Virus record (IMG/VR): IMGVR_UViG_3300023179_000218
Coordinates: 1 to 41,207 of that record
Origin: a virus
Reading direction: 5' to 3' (one strand)
DNA: 41,207 nt
Position 1 is the stretch's first letter, and every line of letters begins with the position of its first letter. Under the pieces are notes generated by a model that saw only the letters and a program-made list of their open reading frames with translations, did not search any database and was not told where the DNA came from. Positions 5,224-10,661 of the stretch are shown piece after piece. Made by a program: the position numbers and the translations under genes.

Positions 5224-5496
5224 ATGAACACCATCCGCACCACCGGCCGCCACTCCGAGATCCCCGTCTTCTCCGGCGAGCTGTTCGCCTGGACCCCCAC
5301 CTCCGGGGTCACCGAGGCCTCCACCCTGGGGATGAAGCCCGGCGCCCGGATGTTCCCCGCCATCATCCACGTCCAGTCCCACCGGACCGGCGTCGTCCGC
5401 AAGTTCGTCTGGGTCAACTACGGGGCGTCGGACTCGGCCCTCTACTCAGAGTACATGGGGGAGCAGGACCTGCGCCTCGAGATCCTCAACCACTGA
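5224..5496 (+). CDS. Hypothetical protein (90 aa), second of the paralogous pair
   Basis: Shares start (MNT-I/V-R), the identical PVFSGELFAWTPTSG block and length with the gene at 3546. The two differ most in residues 40-50 and 65-80. Near-identity at the DNA level in the conserved block means either recent duplication or gene conversion. Function unknown. Confidence 0.75.
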   Translation: MNTIRTTGRHSEIPVFSGELFAWTPTSGVTEASTLGMKPGARMFPAIIHVQSHRTGVVRKFVWVNYGASDSALYSEYMGEQDLRLEILNH

Positions 5497-5503
5497 GGTG
5501 ATT

Positions 5504-5533
5504 CACCCCCGGCGGGCCTTCCCGCCGGGGGTG
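5504..5533 (+). terminator. Strong hairpin running into the next -35
   Basis: A perfect 13-bp GC-rich stem (5504-5516 with 5521-5533) around the tetraloop CCTT. Its last two bases are the first two of the next TGAAAA (5532-5537). The A-run of that -35 follows the stem on the plus strand, so there is no U-tract. Confidence 0.6.
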
Positions 5534-5566
5534 AAAAGCCCCCGCTGGAGGGGGTAGGGTAAGGAC
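5532..5566 (+). promoter_or_regulatory. Leaderless-type promoter for the gene at 5567
   Basis: -35 TGAAAA at 5532-5537, 17-nt spacer with CCCC...GGGG, -10 TAGGGT at 5555-5560, six bases to ATG 5567. Confidence 0.8.
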
Positions 5567-5755
5567 ATGAAGCTCACCACCGAACAATCCGCTGCCCTCG
5601 TCCGCCTCGAGCTGTGGTGCAAGGCCACCGCGGAGGACGTGGTCAAGGTCCGCCAGCTGCCGACCGACCCCGAGTTCCAGCCCTTCATGCAGGAGCTGGT
5701 CAGGGTGGCCGACCTCATGACCCAGGTCGGCCTGATGCCGCCGCCCCGCGACTGA
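5567..5755 (+). CDS. Small hypothetical helical protein (62 aa)
   Basis: An all-helix pattern (TTEQSAALVRLELWCKATAE, then FMQELVRVADLMTQVG), ending M-P-P-P-R-D. The last codons (CCCCGCGACTGA) are duplicated, without the gene, at 5177-5188. Function unknown. Confidence 0.7.
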   Translation: MKLTTEQSAALVRLELWCKATAEDVVKVRQLPTDPEFQPFMQELVRVADLMTQVGLMPPPRD

Positions 5756-5756
5756 A

Positions 5757-5791
5757 TGAAAAGCAGCCACAGGAAAGGGTAGGGCAAGACC
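5757..5791 (+). promoter_or_regulatory. Leaderless-type promoter for the gene at 5792
   Basis: -35 TGAAAA at 5757-5762, 17-nt spacer, -10 TAGGGC at 5780-5785, six bases to ATG 5792. This is the only copy in the array whose final -10 base is not T. Confidence 0.7.
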
Positions 5792-6022
5792 ATGAACAGC
5801 GCCTCCCGCCAAGAGTACACCCAGGCCATCAACGCCCTGGCCGATACCATCAACCAGGAGACCGGCAAGATCGCGGACCCGGTCCGGTTCAAGCCCGCCC
5901 TCCGGGTCCTGGACATGTTCGTGGGGGGCTACCCCAAGGACGTGGCCATGGGCCTGGTCGAGGCTGGGATGGACGGGGACCTGGCGGCCGATATCGCGTT
6001 CGACCTCCAGGGCTGGCTGTGA
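5792..6022 (+). CDS. Small hypothetical protein (76 aa)
   Basis: Helical throughout: RQEYTQAINALADTINQETG, a Pro/Arg turn, then ALRVLDMFVGGYPKDVAMG and an acidic end (EAGMDGDLAADIAFDL). Unrecognised. Stop TGA 6020-6022 starts the next -35. Confidence 0.75.
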   Translation: MNSASRQEYTQAINALADTINQETGKIADPVRFKPALRVLDMFVGGYPKDVAMGLVEAGMDGDLAADIAFDLQGWL

Positions 6023-6054
6023 AAAGCTCCTCCCCGAAAGGGTAAGGTAGGGAC
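6020..6054 (+). promoter_or_regulatory. Leaderless-type promoter for the gene at 6055
   Basis: -35 TGAAAA at 6020-6025, 17-nt spacer with CCC-CGAAA-GGG, -10 TAAGGT at 6043-6048, six bases to ATG 6055. Confidence 0.85.
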
Positions 6055-6321
6055 ATGAACAACGTCGCCATCCTCGACCAGCCGCAGTCCTACGACAACA
6101 ACGGCCGCGAGTGCCGCATCCTGGCGGCCCTTCAGGAGCTGCCCCTGACCCGGACGGTCTCCTTCAGCCGCGGCATGAACCGCATGCAGACCTGGCGGAT
6201 CAGCGGCATCGCCCCCCAGGACATGGAGGCCGTCAAGGCCCTGCTGGCGGCCCCGGCCTACTGGGTCTTCTACCTGGAGGTCCACGGGGAAGAGGTCGAG
6301 TGGCGCAACCTGGGCTGCTGA
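6055..6321 (+). CDS. Small hypothetical protein (88 aa)
   Basis: A mixed alpha/beta pattern: CRILAALQELPLTRTVSF, a Met/Trp-rich middle (RGMNRMQTWRISG), then a helix (PQDMEAVKALLAAPAYW) and an acidic strand. No family recognised. Its stop is six bases before the next -35. Confidence 0.75.
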   Translation: MNNVAILDQPQSYDNNGRECRILAALQELPLTRTVSFSRGMNRMQTWRISGIAPQDMEAVKALLAAPAYWVFYLEVHGEEVEWRNLGC

Positions 6322-6326
6322 GCCCA

Positions 6327-6361
6327 TGAAAAGCTCCTCGCGGAAAGGGTAAGGTAGGGAC
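6327..6361 (+). promoter_or_regulatory. Leaderless-type promoter for the gene at 6362
   Basis: -35 TGAAAA at 6327-6332, 17-nt spacer, -10 TAAGGT at 6350-6355, six bases to ATG 6362. Confidence 0.8.
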
Positions 6362-6571
6362 ATGGCAAACATGAGCTACTGCAGGTTCGAGAACACCTCC
6401 AACGACCTGCTGGCCTGCGTCCGGGCCCTGGAGGAGGTCATCAACGACCCGGAGGCGGAGCCCCTCTCCCCCTCCGAGAACGGGTGCTCGTACGTGATGG
6501 TGGACCTGTGCCACCGGTACCTGGCGCTGCACGCGGAGCTGCAGCGCCTGCAGGCCGCCCCCGGGGAGTGA
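6362..6571 (+). CDS. Conserved phage/bacterial hypothetical protein (69 aa), MSYCRFENT type
   Basis: The N-terminus M-A-N-M-S-Y-C-R-F-E-N-T followed by N-D-L-x-x-C and a helix (VRALEEVIND) is a pattern I recognise from small conserved proteins of unknown function in phages and bacteria. The middle has N-G-C-S-Y, and the end is a leucine-rich helix. Three Cys (in SYCRF, LLACV and GCSY) might bind metal. Stop TGA 6569-6571 joins the next -35. The family has no assigned function that I can name. Confidence 0.75.
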   Translation: MANMSYCRFENTSNDLLACVRALEEVINDPEAEPLSPSENGCSYVMVDLCHRYLALHAELQRLQAAPGE

Positions 6572-6603
6572 AAAGATCCCCCTGGCGGGGGTAAGGTAAG
6601 GCC
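6569..6603 (+). promoter_or_regulatory. Leaderless-type promoter for the gene at 6604
   Basis: -35 TGAAAA at 6569-6574, 17-nt spacer with the strong repeat CCCCC-TGGC-GGGGG, -10 TAAGGT at 6592-6597, six bases to ATG 6604. Confidence 0.85.
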
Positions 6604-6837
6604 ATGAAGACCACCTACATCATCGAGACCCCGGCGCAGCGCAACCGCGAGACCGGGGGCGACTCCACCTACTACGCAGTCTACGCCTGCTGGCGCTCCG
6701 AGGAGCTGGGCTGGCCGCAGTCCGAGCTCTACAGCTTCTACGACACCCTGGCGGAGGCCGAGGCTGGGGTCCGCGAGGCGGAGGCCTACGACGCATGGCA
6801 CCCGCGTGAAAAGGACGGCGACAAGGGGGTAGGGTGA
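6604..6837 (+). CDS. Small hypothetical protein (77 aa) overlapping the next promoter
   Basis: Begins MKTTYIIET, continues with aromatic-rich sequence (STYYAVYACWRSEELGW) and an acidic helix (TLAEAEAGVREAEAYDAW). The last 12 codons read through the next -35 and spacer, and TGA 6835-6837 starts at the last base of its -10 box. Unrecognised. Confidence 0.7.
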   Translation: MKTTYIIETPAQRNRETGGDSTYYAVYACWRSEELGWPQSELYSFYDTLAEAEAGVREAEAYDAWHPREKDGDKGVG

Positions 6838-6841
6838 GGGC
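6807..6841 (+). promoter_or_regulatory. Leaderless-type promoter for the gene at 6842
   Basis: -35 TGAAAA at 6807-6812, 17-nt spacer without an evident inverted repeat, -10 TAGGGT at 6830-6835, six bases to ATG 6842. Confidence 0.75.
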
Positions 6842-7030
6842 ATGAAGAACGCCAAGAGCAGCAGGGTCCCGGGGCGCTCCTCCCTGGCGGAGGGCGAGGC
6901 GGTGGAGTGGATGGGCGACACGTGGCGCGTGCAGGCGCTCGACGGTGAGAGCATCACGCTCGAGGACCGCGACGGCCTGGGCATCACGGTGAGCGCGTGG
7001 GCGCGCGAGGTGGCGCCTCTTCGCCTGTGA
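6842..7030 (+). CDS. Small hypothetical protein (62 aa), SH3-like pattern
   Basis: After a basic N-terminus, residues 18-60 alternate short strands and turns (EAVEWMGDTWRVQALDGESI, then LEDRDGLGITVSAWAREVAP). This resembles a small SH3-type barrel; the match is only by pattern. Stop TGA 7028-7030 starts the last promoter of the array. Confidence 0.7.
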   Translation: MKNAKSSRVPGRSSLAEGEAVEWMGDTWRVQALDGESITLEDRDGLGITVSAWAREVAPLRL

Positions 7031-7062
7031 AAAGGCGGGACCGGAGGGGGTAAGGTAAGACC
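7028..7062 (+). promoter_or_regulatory. Leaderless-type promoter for the gene at 7063
   Basis: -35 TGAAAA at 7028-7033, 17-nt spacer, -10 TAAGGT at 7051-7056, six bases to ATG 7063. Last copy of the array. Confidence 0.8.
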
Positions 7063-7206
7063 ATGAAGAGCGACGGCAAGAAGGCGGCGCCCCGGAACGC
7101 GGTGGTCCTGGGCATGATCCTCACGAAGAAGCACGCGAAGTTCCGCCACCGCGCCGACCGGCGGCCGAAGGACGCCCGGAGGGACGAGCGGCGGGCGGGC
7201 TGGTGA
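7063..7206 (+). CDS. Small very basic protein (47 aa), last gene of the array
   Basis: Starts MKSDGKKAAPRNAVVLGM and ends with an Arg/Lys-rich tail (about 17 Arg+Lys in total). Such a charge suggests nucleic-acid or polyanion binding, which is inference. The reading frame stops just before the long non-coding region. Confidence 0.65.
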   Translation: MKSDGKKAAPRNAVVLGMILTKKHAKFRHRADRRPKDARRDERRAGW

Positions 7207-7263
7207 GGGGGGTCGGTGGGGGCTGCGACGGGGCCCCCTTCGGGACGGCTGCCAGGGGGTGGC

Positions 7264-7303
7264 AGGGGGCCCCCTAAAAAGGTCCCAAAATAGGGGGCCC
7301 CCT
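7264..7303. repeat. Two copies of the palindrome AGGGGGCCCCCT
   Basis: Perfect 12-bp palindromes at 7264-7275 and 7292-7303, starts 28 bp apart, separated by an A-rich stretch. They could be hairpins at the end of the array transcript or a protein-binding pair. Confidence 0.7.
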
Positions 7304-7367
7304 GGGCCCGGGGCCCTGCCAACCTGTGTGGGGCTTTTCACCGGGGCGGCCGCCCATGCCCGCCCAC

Positions 7368-7574
7368 AAAATTCCCGGGACTTTTCCCGAACAGCACTGC
7401 CCCGCTGCCCTCCAGAATTTCCCGGGCACCTACCCAGGTCCCCCAGCCCCTCTGCCCTCCAGAATCTCCCGGACGCTGACCCCCTCCGGGGCCGCCGCCC
7501 CTCCCGAAAATTTCCCGGGAATTTTTTTGGTCCGGGGCCGCCGCCGTGTCCCGGAAATTTCCCGGGAAAATTTT
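7368..7574. repeat. Five TTTCCCGGGA-type palindromes with a 46-47 bp period
   Basis: The CCC/GGG centres fall at about 7376, 7423, 7470, 7516 and 7563, giving spacings of 47, 47, 46 and 47. Copies 4 and 5 are flanked by A and T runs (AAAATTTCCCGGGAATTTT type). Intervening DNA is also partly repeated: TGCCCTCCAGAAT before copies 2 and 3, and CCGGGGCCGCCGCC before copies 4 and 5. Copy 3 is degenerate (TCTCCCGGAC). Confidence 0.75.
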
Positions 7575-7601
7575 GCCCCGGTGGCCGATAGGTAGGGCCC
7601 T
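7565..7601 (+). promoter_or_regulatory. Possible leaderless promoter for the gene at 7602
   Basis: A GGAAAA -35-like box (7565-7570) lies inside the fifth palindrome, 18 nt before TAGGTA (7589-7594), and seven bases then lead to ATG 7602. It deviates from the array type at the final -10 base. Confidence 0.45.
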
Positions 7602-7808
7602 ATGAAGCTGACAGCTGAGTCCGCAGTCCGCCGCCTCGTCAGGGAGGTTGCCCGCCAGGAGCTGGCCCTGCAGGTCCTTCAGGGGGCCGGCCTGACCCCC
7701 CAGGAGCTACAGGCCCTCTTGGCTGCCGCCCTGCCGGACGGTGGTCCCGTAGAGGAGGGGACGGGACACCTGGCCGCCGCAGTGGCCAAGGTCCTTGACG
7801 GTCCTTGA
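7602..7808 (+). CDS. Small hypothetical helical protein (68 aa)
   Basis: Helix-forming throughout (SAVRRLVREVARQELALQVL, then TPQELQALLAAALPDGG and HLAAAVAKVLDGP). No family recognised. It directly follows the palindrome region, so it might be a regulator that binds there, but there is no clear helix-turn-helix. The next frame overlaps its last 14 bases. Confidence 0.6.
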   Translation: MKLTAESAVRRLVREVARQELALQVLQGAGLTPQELQALLAAALPDGGPVEEGTGHLAAAVAKVLDGP

Positions 7809-8043
7809 CTACCTGGCCGACAACCCGTCCCTGGCCGCCGCCCTGGGGCTCGGGGCTGCTGCCCTGGCCGGTCACTCTAGGGGCGACGTCCCCCCAGGCC
7901 TCCAGGACCTGGTGGCCGCTGCCGCAGCCGGCCTGGCCGGTGGCCACCTCCACAGGGTCCTCAACCCCCGGCCTGGGGCCACCCCTCCCAGGGGTCCCAC
8001 CCCCTGGAAGGGCTCTGTCTTCGGACCGGGCCCCCGCCGGTGA
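7795..8043 (+). CDS. Small hydrophobic alanine/glycine-rich protein (82 aa)
   Basis: Starts at TTG 7795 inside the end of the previous gene (overlap suggests coupling). Residues 10-55 are Ala/Leu/Gly-rich (LAAALGLGAAALAGHSRG, then LVAAAAAGLAGGHL), possibly one or two weak membrane helices; the tail is Pro-rich. Could be a membrane protein; the rare start codon lowers confidence. Confidence 0.5.
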   Translation: MTVLDYLADNPSLAAALGLGAAALAGHSRGDVPPGLQDLVAAAAAGLAGGHLHRVLNPRPGATPPRGPTPWKGSVFGPGPRR

Positions 8044-8080
8044 CCGGGGAGCTTGCTGCCCGGCCCTGATACATAGTGGC

Positions 8081-8749
8081 ATGTCACACATAGGGTCGCT
8101 GGGTCAGGACAGGGTGGTCGTCACGGGGCAGGACGGCAGGGTCGTCGGCGTCGACTACGCCACTTTCGTCGGCCCCGACGTGGGACACGAGACCTTCAAG
8201 GGTCCTGCCCCGGCGGACGGCACCTCTATCTTGGCCCCCGTCACGCTGCCGCTTGGCGCCTCTCAGTCCGTTCCGGCCACCCCGGGGGGCGACGTGGACT
8301 TCCCGCGGACTGCCAGGGTCACCCTCAGCACCATCAGTGTGACCTTCGTGTCTGGGTTCTTGTCTGTCAACGGCCTGGACGCCGCCGGGGCCCCCGCCTC
8401 CGTCACCATCAACTTCAAGGCGTCTGACATAGGGATGGGAGAGACCTCTGTGTCCTACGACACCGGCCCGGCCTTCTCCCACGTCTCGTCTGTCACCATC
8501 AGCTCTGTCGCCGACGCCCAGGGCGACGAGACAGTGTCGGTCGGCCTGGGGCAGTCCGTGGGACTGGCAGCCGCCCGGGCCGGCACCTTCAGCGTCTTCA
8601 GGGTGACAAAGGACGGCGTGGCGTTCGGCGCTTACACCGTCGACACGGGCAACAGGACATTCAAGAATTTCGGTGACTCCGTGCTGCTCGACGGGACGGC
8701 CACTGTGGACGTCTGGTGGCGGGTGGTGCCTCCCGCCTCCCCTGTCTGA
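8081..8749 (+). CDS. Probable virion protein, beta-rich (222 aa)
   Basis: The start is placed at ATG 8081 because upstream codons in the frame read as shadow sequence of the previous gene. A TACATA box five bases before the ATG may be its -10. The product is rich in Ser, Val, Gly and Thr with alternating strands (ARVTLSTISVTFVSGFLS, then FSHVSSVTISSVADAQG), few Lys, and a Trp-Trp near the end, typical of phage fibre or capsid-decoration beta-sandwich proteins. It converges with the gene at 8757, only seven bases away. Confidence 0.65.
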   Translation: MSHIGSLGQDRVVVTGQDGRVVGVDYATFVGPDVGHETFKGPAPADGTSILAPVTLPLGASQSVPATPGGDVDFPRTARVTLSTISVTFVSGFLSVNGLDAAGAPASVTINFKASDIGMGETSVSYDTGPAFSHVSSVTISSVADAQGDETVSVGLGQSVGLAAARAGTFSVFRVTKDGVAFGAYTVDTGNRTFKNFGDSVLLDGTATVDVWWRVVPPASPV

Positions 8750-8756
8750 CACCGCC

Positions 8757-9800
8757 TCACAGCAGCTGCGTCGGTCCGAAGAGCAGGATGGCCGTGATGG
8801 GCGCCACGTCGCCGCCGGACCCGTCGTTCTTGGTTATGACCACCAGGCCGGCCACGGGGCTGGTCCCACCAAGACCGCCCCACGGCGGGGAGCTGTTGGG
8901 GGCGTCGTTGAGGGACGCCGCGGTGACGTACCTCGTGATGCTGTGGGCCACCGAGCTGTTGGGGTAGCTATTGGAGACGTCCTGCGTCCAGCCGGAGACG
9001 AGGCCGCCGTCGCCGAGGCCCAGCAGGGCCATCCCGGCGTAGTGGGTGCCGGCTGCGTATGGCGACACGTCGAAGCCCGTCAGCTGCCACTGCTTCCCTG
9101 CGTCGAAAGCGTTCGACAGGGCGGCGTCCCAGATGGTGTAGACGTAGGTGCCGAGGGCCTGTGAGTACTGGGAGCTGAACTGGGCCACGCTTGGGTCAGT
9201 CAGGTCGTAGGACGGCCCGCCCACCACCGACAGGGCGAAGGCACCGGACGACCCCTCGCCGAAGTAGTCGAGCGGGCCGACGTCTGGCAGGGCCGCAGCC
9301 AGCTCGGCAGCGGTGACGAGCAGGAGGCCGCTGAGGTCGGACCCACTGCCGCCGCCGGGCAGGGCCACCGCGGTGACGATAAAGACGCCCTTGGCCCCCG
9401 ACCAGTCTGGTGTCAGAGAGATCGTGACCGGGTCTGCGAGGTTGACGTTGCCCCCCAGGCCGTCCTTCCCGAATCCTGTCAAGTGGGCCCCACCCACCAC
9501 GCCTGCCCCTGCGTTGGTGGCCCAGGGCTCAGTCGTCCAGCTGGTCATGGTGATGGTGGTGTCACCGCCGATGTTGGCTGGGTCGAAGGCGGGGTCGACG
9601 ATGGTGTAGATCGGCGCCCCGGACAGGCTCGATAGCACTGAACTGTAGCTGACGTCCCCCGCCCCGAAGGTCTTGGACCCGGCCAGGGATGTCCATGTGA
9701 GGTGGAAGTTGGACACGTAGACCGGCGTGAAGACCCTGGTGACCCCGCCGCCGCCCTTGAACTTGACAGCCCCACCAGGCCCAGTTATTCTAATCGTCAT
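8757..9800 (-). CDS. Probable virion protein with Gly-rich start (347 aa)
   Basis: Starts MTIRITGPGGAVKFKGGGG, then Ser/Thr/Gly-rich sequence with many aromatic residues and almost no Lys. It has the look of a secreted or surface beta protein. The short start motif (I-x-G-x-G-G-A-x-x-x-x-G-G) is shared with the product at 9845, its upstream neighbour. AGGGGAC lies before the ATG as a possible ribosome binding site. No enzyme motif is seen; role in the tail or capsid surface is inferred. Confidence 0.6.
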   Translation of the reverse strand: MTIRITGPGGAVKFKGGGGVTRVFTPVYVSNFHLTWTSLAGSKTFGAGDVSYSSVLSSLSGAPIYTIVDPAFDPANIGGDTTITMTSWTTEPWATNAGAGVVGGAHLTGFGKDGLGGNVNLADPVTISLTPDWSGAKGVFIVTAVALPGGGSGSDLSGLLLVTAAELAAALPDVGPLDYFGEGSSGAFALSVVGGPSYDLTDPSVAQFSSQYSQALGTYVYTIWDAALSNAFDAGKQWQLTGFDVSPYAAGTHYAGMALLGLGDGGLVSGWTQDVSNSYPNSSVAHSITRYVTAASLNDAPNSSPPWGGLGGTSPVAGLVVITKNDGSGGDVAPITAILLFGPTQLL

Positions 9801-9844
9801 GTGGTCGTCCCCTCGCCCCTACCTAATATAGGCGTCGTCGACTC

Positions 9845-10369
9845 TCAAATGCCCAGGACGTAGGACCTGGTGGACGAGTTTATGAAGATGAAAGCCCCGT
9901 TTACCAGCTCCACCAGGGGGTCCCGCGTCAGTACGGCGAAGCCGCGGCGGGTCGGGTCCTCCGGCAGGGAGAACGTGTGGGCGTCCGTGTACCAGCCGAG
10001 GGCCGACCCCAGGGACCCGTCTGACACTATGGGGGCCACGCTGTAGTCTTGGTTGAGGGAGGTGGCCCAGTACGTGCTGGCCCACCCTGTCACGGCCACG
10101 GTGCTGCTGCTCTGCGACGCGGCCGCTGGGCTCCATATGTCACCCTTGGATGGGTCAGAGAACCAGTAGGCCGTCACCCCGTAAAATGAGGAAAGAGGGG
10201 TGTCTACCGTCTGCGGTAGGTCGGTGCCGGACGCAGACGAGTTGGCCGGCTGCAGCTCCACCTGCCAGGCCCCACCAGCGACCTTGCGACACACGAACCG
10301 ACCCGCGCCGGGGGTGCCTCCGACGCGCAGCCGCCCAGCCCCACCTGACCCAATGACCTTCGTCGCCAT
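9845..10369 (-). CDS. Probable virion protein, related start to its neighbour (174 aa)
   Basis: Begins MATKVIGSGGAGRLRVGG, matching the Gly-rich start of the 347-residue neighbour. The rest is Ser/Thr/Ala-rich with Trp and Tyr residues and reads as beta strands (STVAVTGWASTYWATSLNQD). A TAGGTA box six bases before the ATG may make this gene leaderless too. It is divergent from the gene at 10426. Unrecognised. Confidence 0.6.
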   Translation of the reverse strand: MATKVIGSGGAGRLRVGGTPGAGRFVCRKVAGGAWQVELQPANSSASGTDLPQTVDTPLSSFYGVTAYWFSDPSKGDIWSPAAASQSSSTVAVTGWASTYWATSLNQDYSVAPIVSDGSLGSALGWYTDAHTFSLPEDPTRRGFAVLTRDPLVELVNGAFIFINSSTRSYVLGI

Positions 10370-10389
10370 GGCCTATACCTATTGAGGCC

Positions 10390-10425
10390 TGTAAACAGGT
10401 CCGCCCCACCGGGTAGTGTAAGACT
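10390..10425 (+). promoter_or_regulatory. Leaderless-type promoter for the gene at 10426
   Basis: -35-like TGTAAA at 10390-10395, 18-nt spacer, -10 TAGTGT at 10414-10419, six bases to ATG 10426. Confidence 0.6.
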
Positions 10426-10629
10426 ATGTTGCCATTCAAGAACGCCACCTATATCGCCCATGGATTCGTCGCCCGGCGTCCCCACCTGGCCTCTGGCCAC
10501 CTGACTGACATCGACAGGGCGGCAGTCAGGTCCCTGGCGCGGCGGCACAGCATCCCGGACGACCTGCTGCTCCGCGAGGTGGAGGCAGAAGTCGACTGGC
10601 TGGACCACCGCGTCCCCCTGGAGACGTGA
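10426..10629 (+). CDS. Small hypothetical protein (67 aa)
   Basis: Helical, with a mildly hydrophobic start (MLPFKNATYIAHGFVARR) and a charged C-terminal half (DDLLLREVEAEVDWLDHR). No family recognised. TGA 10627-10629 forms the next -35, the same arrangement as in the left array. Confidence 0.65.
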   Translation: MLPFKNATYIAHGFVARRPHLASGHLTDIDRAAVRSLARRHSIPDDLLLREVEAEVDWLDHRVPLET

Positions 10630-10661
10630 AATAGCACCGCGGGGTGGTGTAGGGTGGACAC
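10627..10661 (+). promoter_or_regulatory. Leaderless-type promoter for the gene at 10662
   Basis: -35 TGAAAT at 10627-10632, 17-nt spacer, -10 TAGGGT at 10650-10655, six bases to ATG 10662. Confidence 0.75.

Larger units (their letters stand above)
7207..7601. other. Non-coding region rich in palindromes (candidate origin or control locus)
   Basis: No frame here has a convincing start or protein-like composition. The left part (7207-7320) is G/C-run DNA with a hairpin (7249-7254 with 7260-7265, loop GGGGG) and two perfect palindromes. The right part (7368-7574) holds five evenly spaced AT-flanked CCCGGG palindromes ending in the promoter of the gene at 7602. Separately listed below. Confidence 0.7.

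Noticed and set aside
49-6532. Many long minus-strand open frames in the left array containing a repeated L-T-L-P...F-H-S motif
   Set aside because: The motif is the reverse translation of the promoter element (complement of TGAAAA...TAAGGT). The frames exist only because the GC-rich plus-strand genes leave the antisense frame open.
97-7056. TAAGG before each ATG as a Shine-Dalgarno sequence
   Set aside because: Spacing would fit, but variants such as TACCAT, TACTAT and TACAGT lose all complementarity while keeping TA...T and the -35 distance. A dual role in the TAAGGT copies cannot be excluded.
7335-7340. A minus-strand TGAAAA at the start of the palindrome array
   Set aside because: The position 17 nt downstream reads AGGGCC instead of a TAnnnT box, so it is not a complete promoter.
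7368-7574. The phased palindromes as a CRISPR array
   Set aside because: The repeats are short and palindromic, the spacers are themselves partly repeated, and no cas gene is present.
7259-7595. Pro- and Ala-rich plus-strand frames across the palindromic region
   Set aside because: They have no good start context, low-complexity composition (P, R, G), and run over the phased palindromes. The region is read as non-coding.
7805-8080. Upstream extension of the 222-residue protein from 7805
   Set aside because: The extension overlaps the gene at 7795 in another frame and has random-looking Trp/Pro-rich sequence. ATG 8081 begins the protein-like part.
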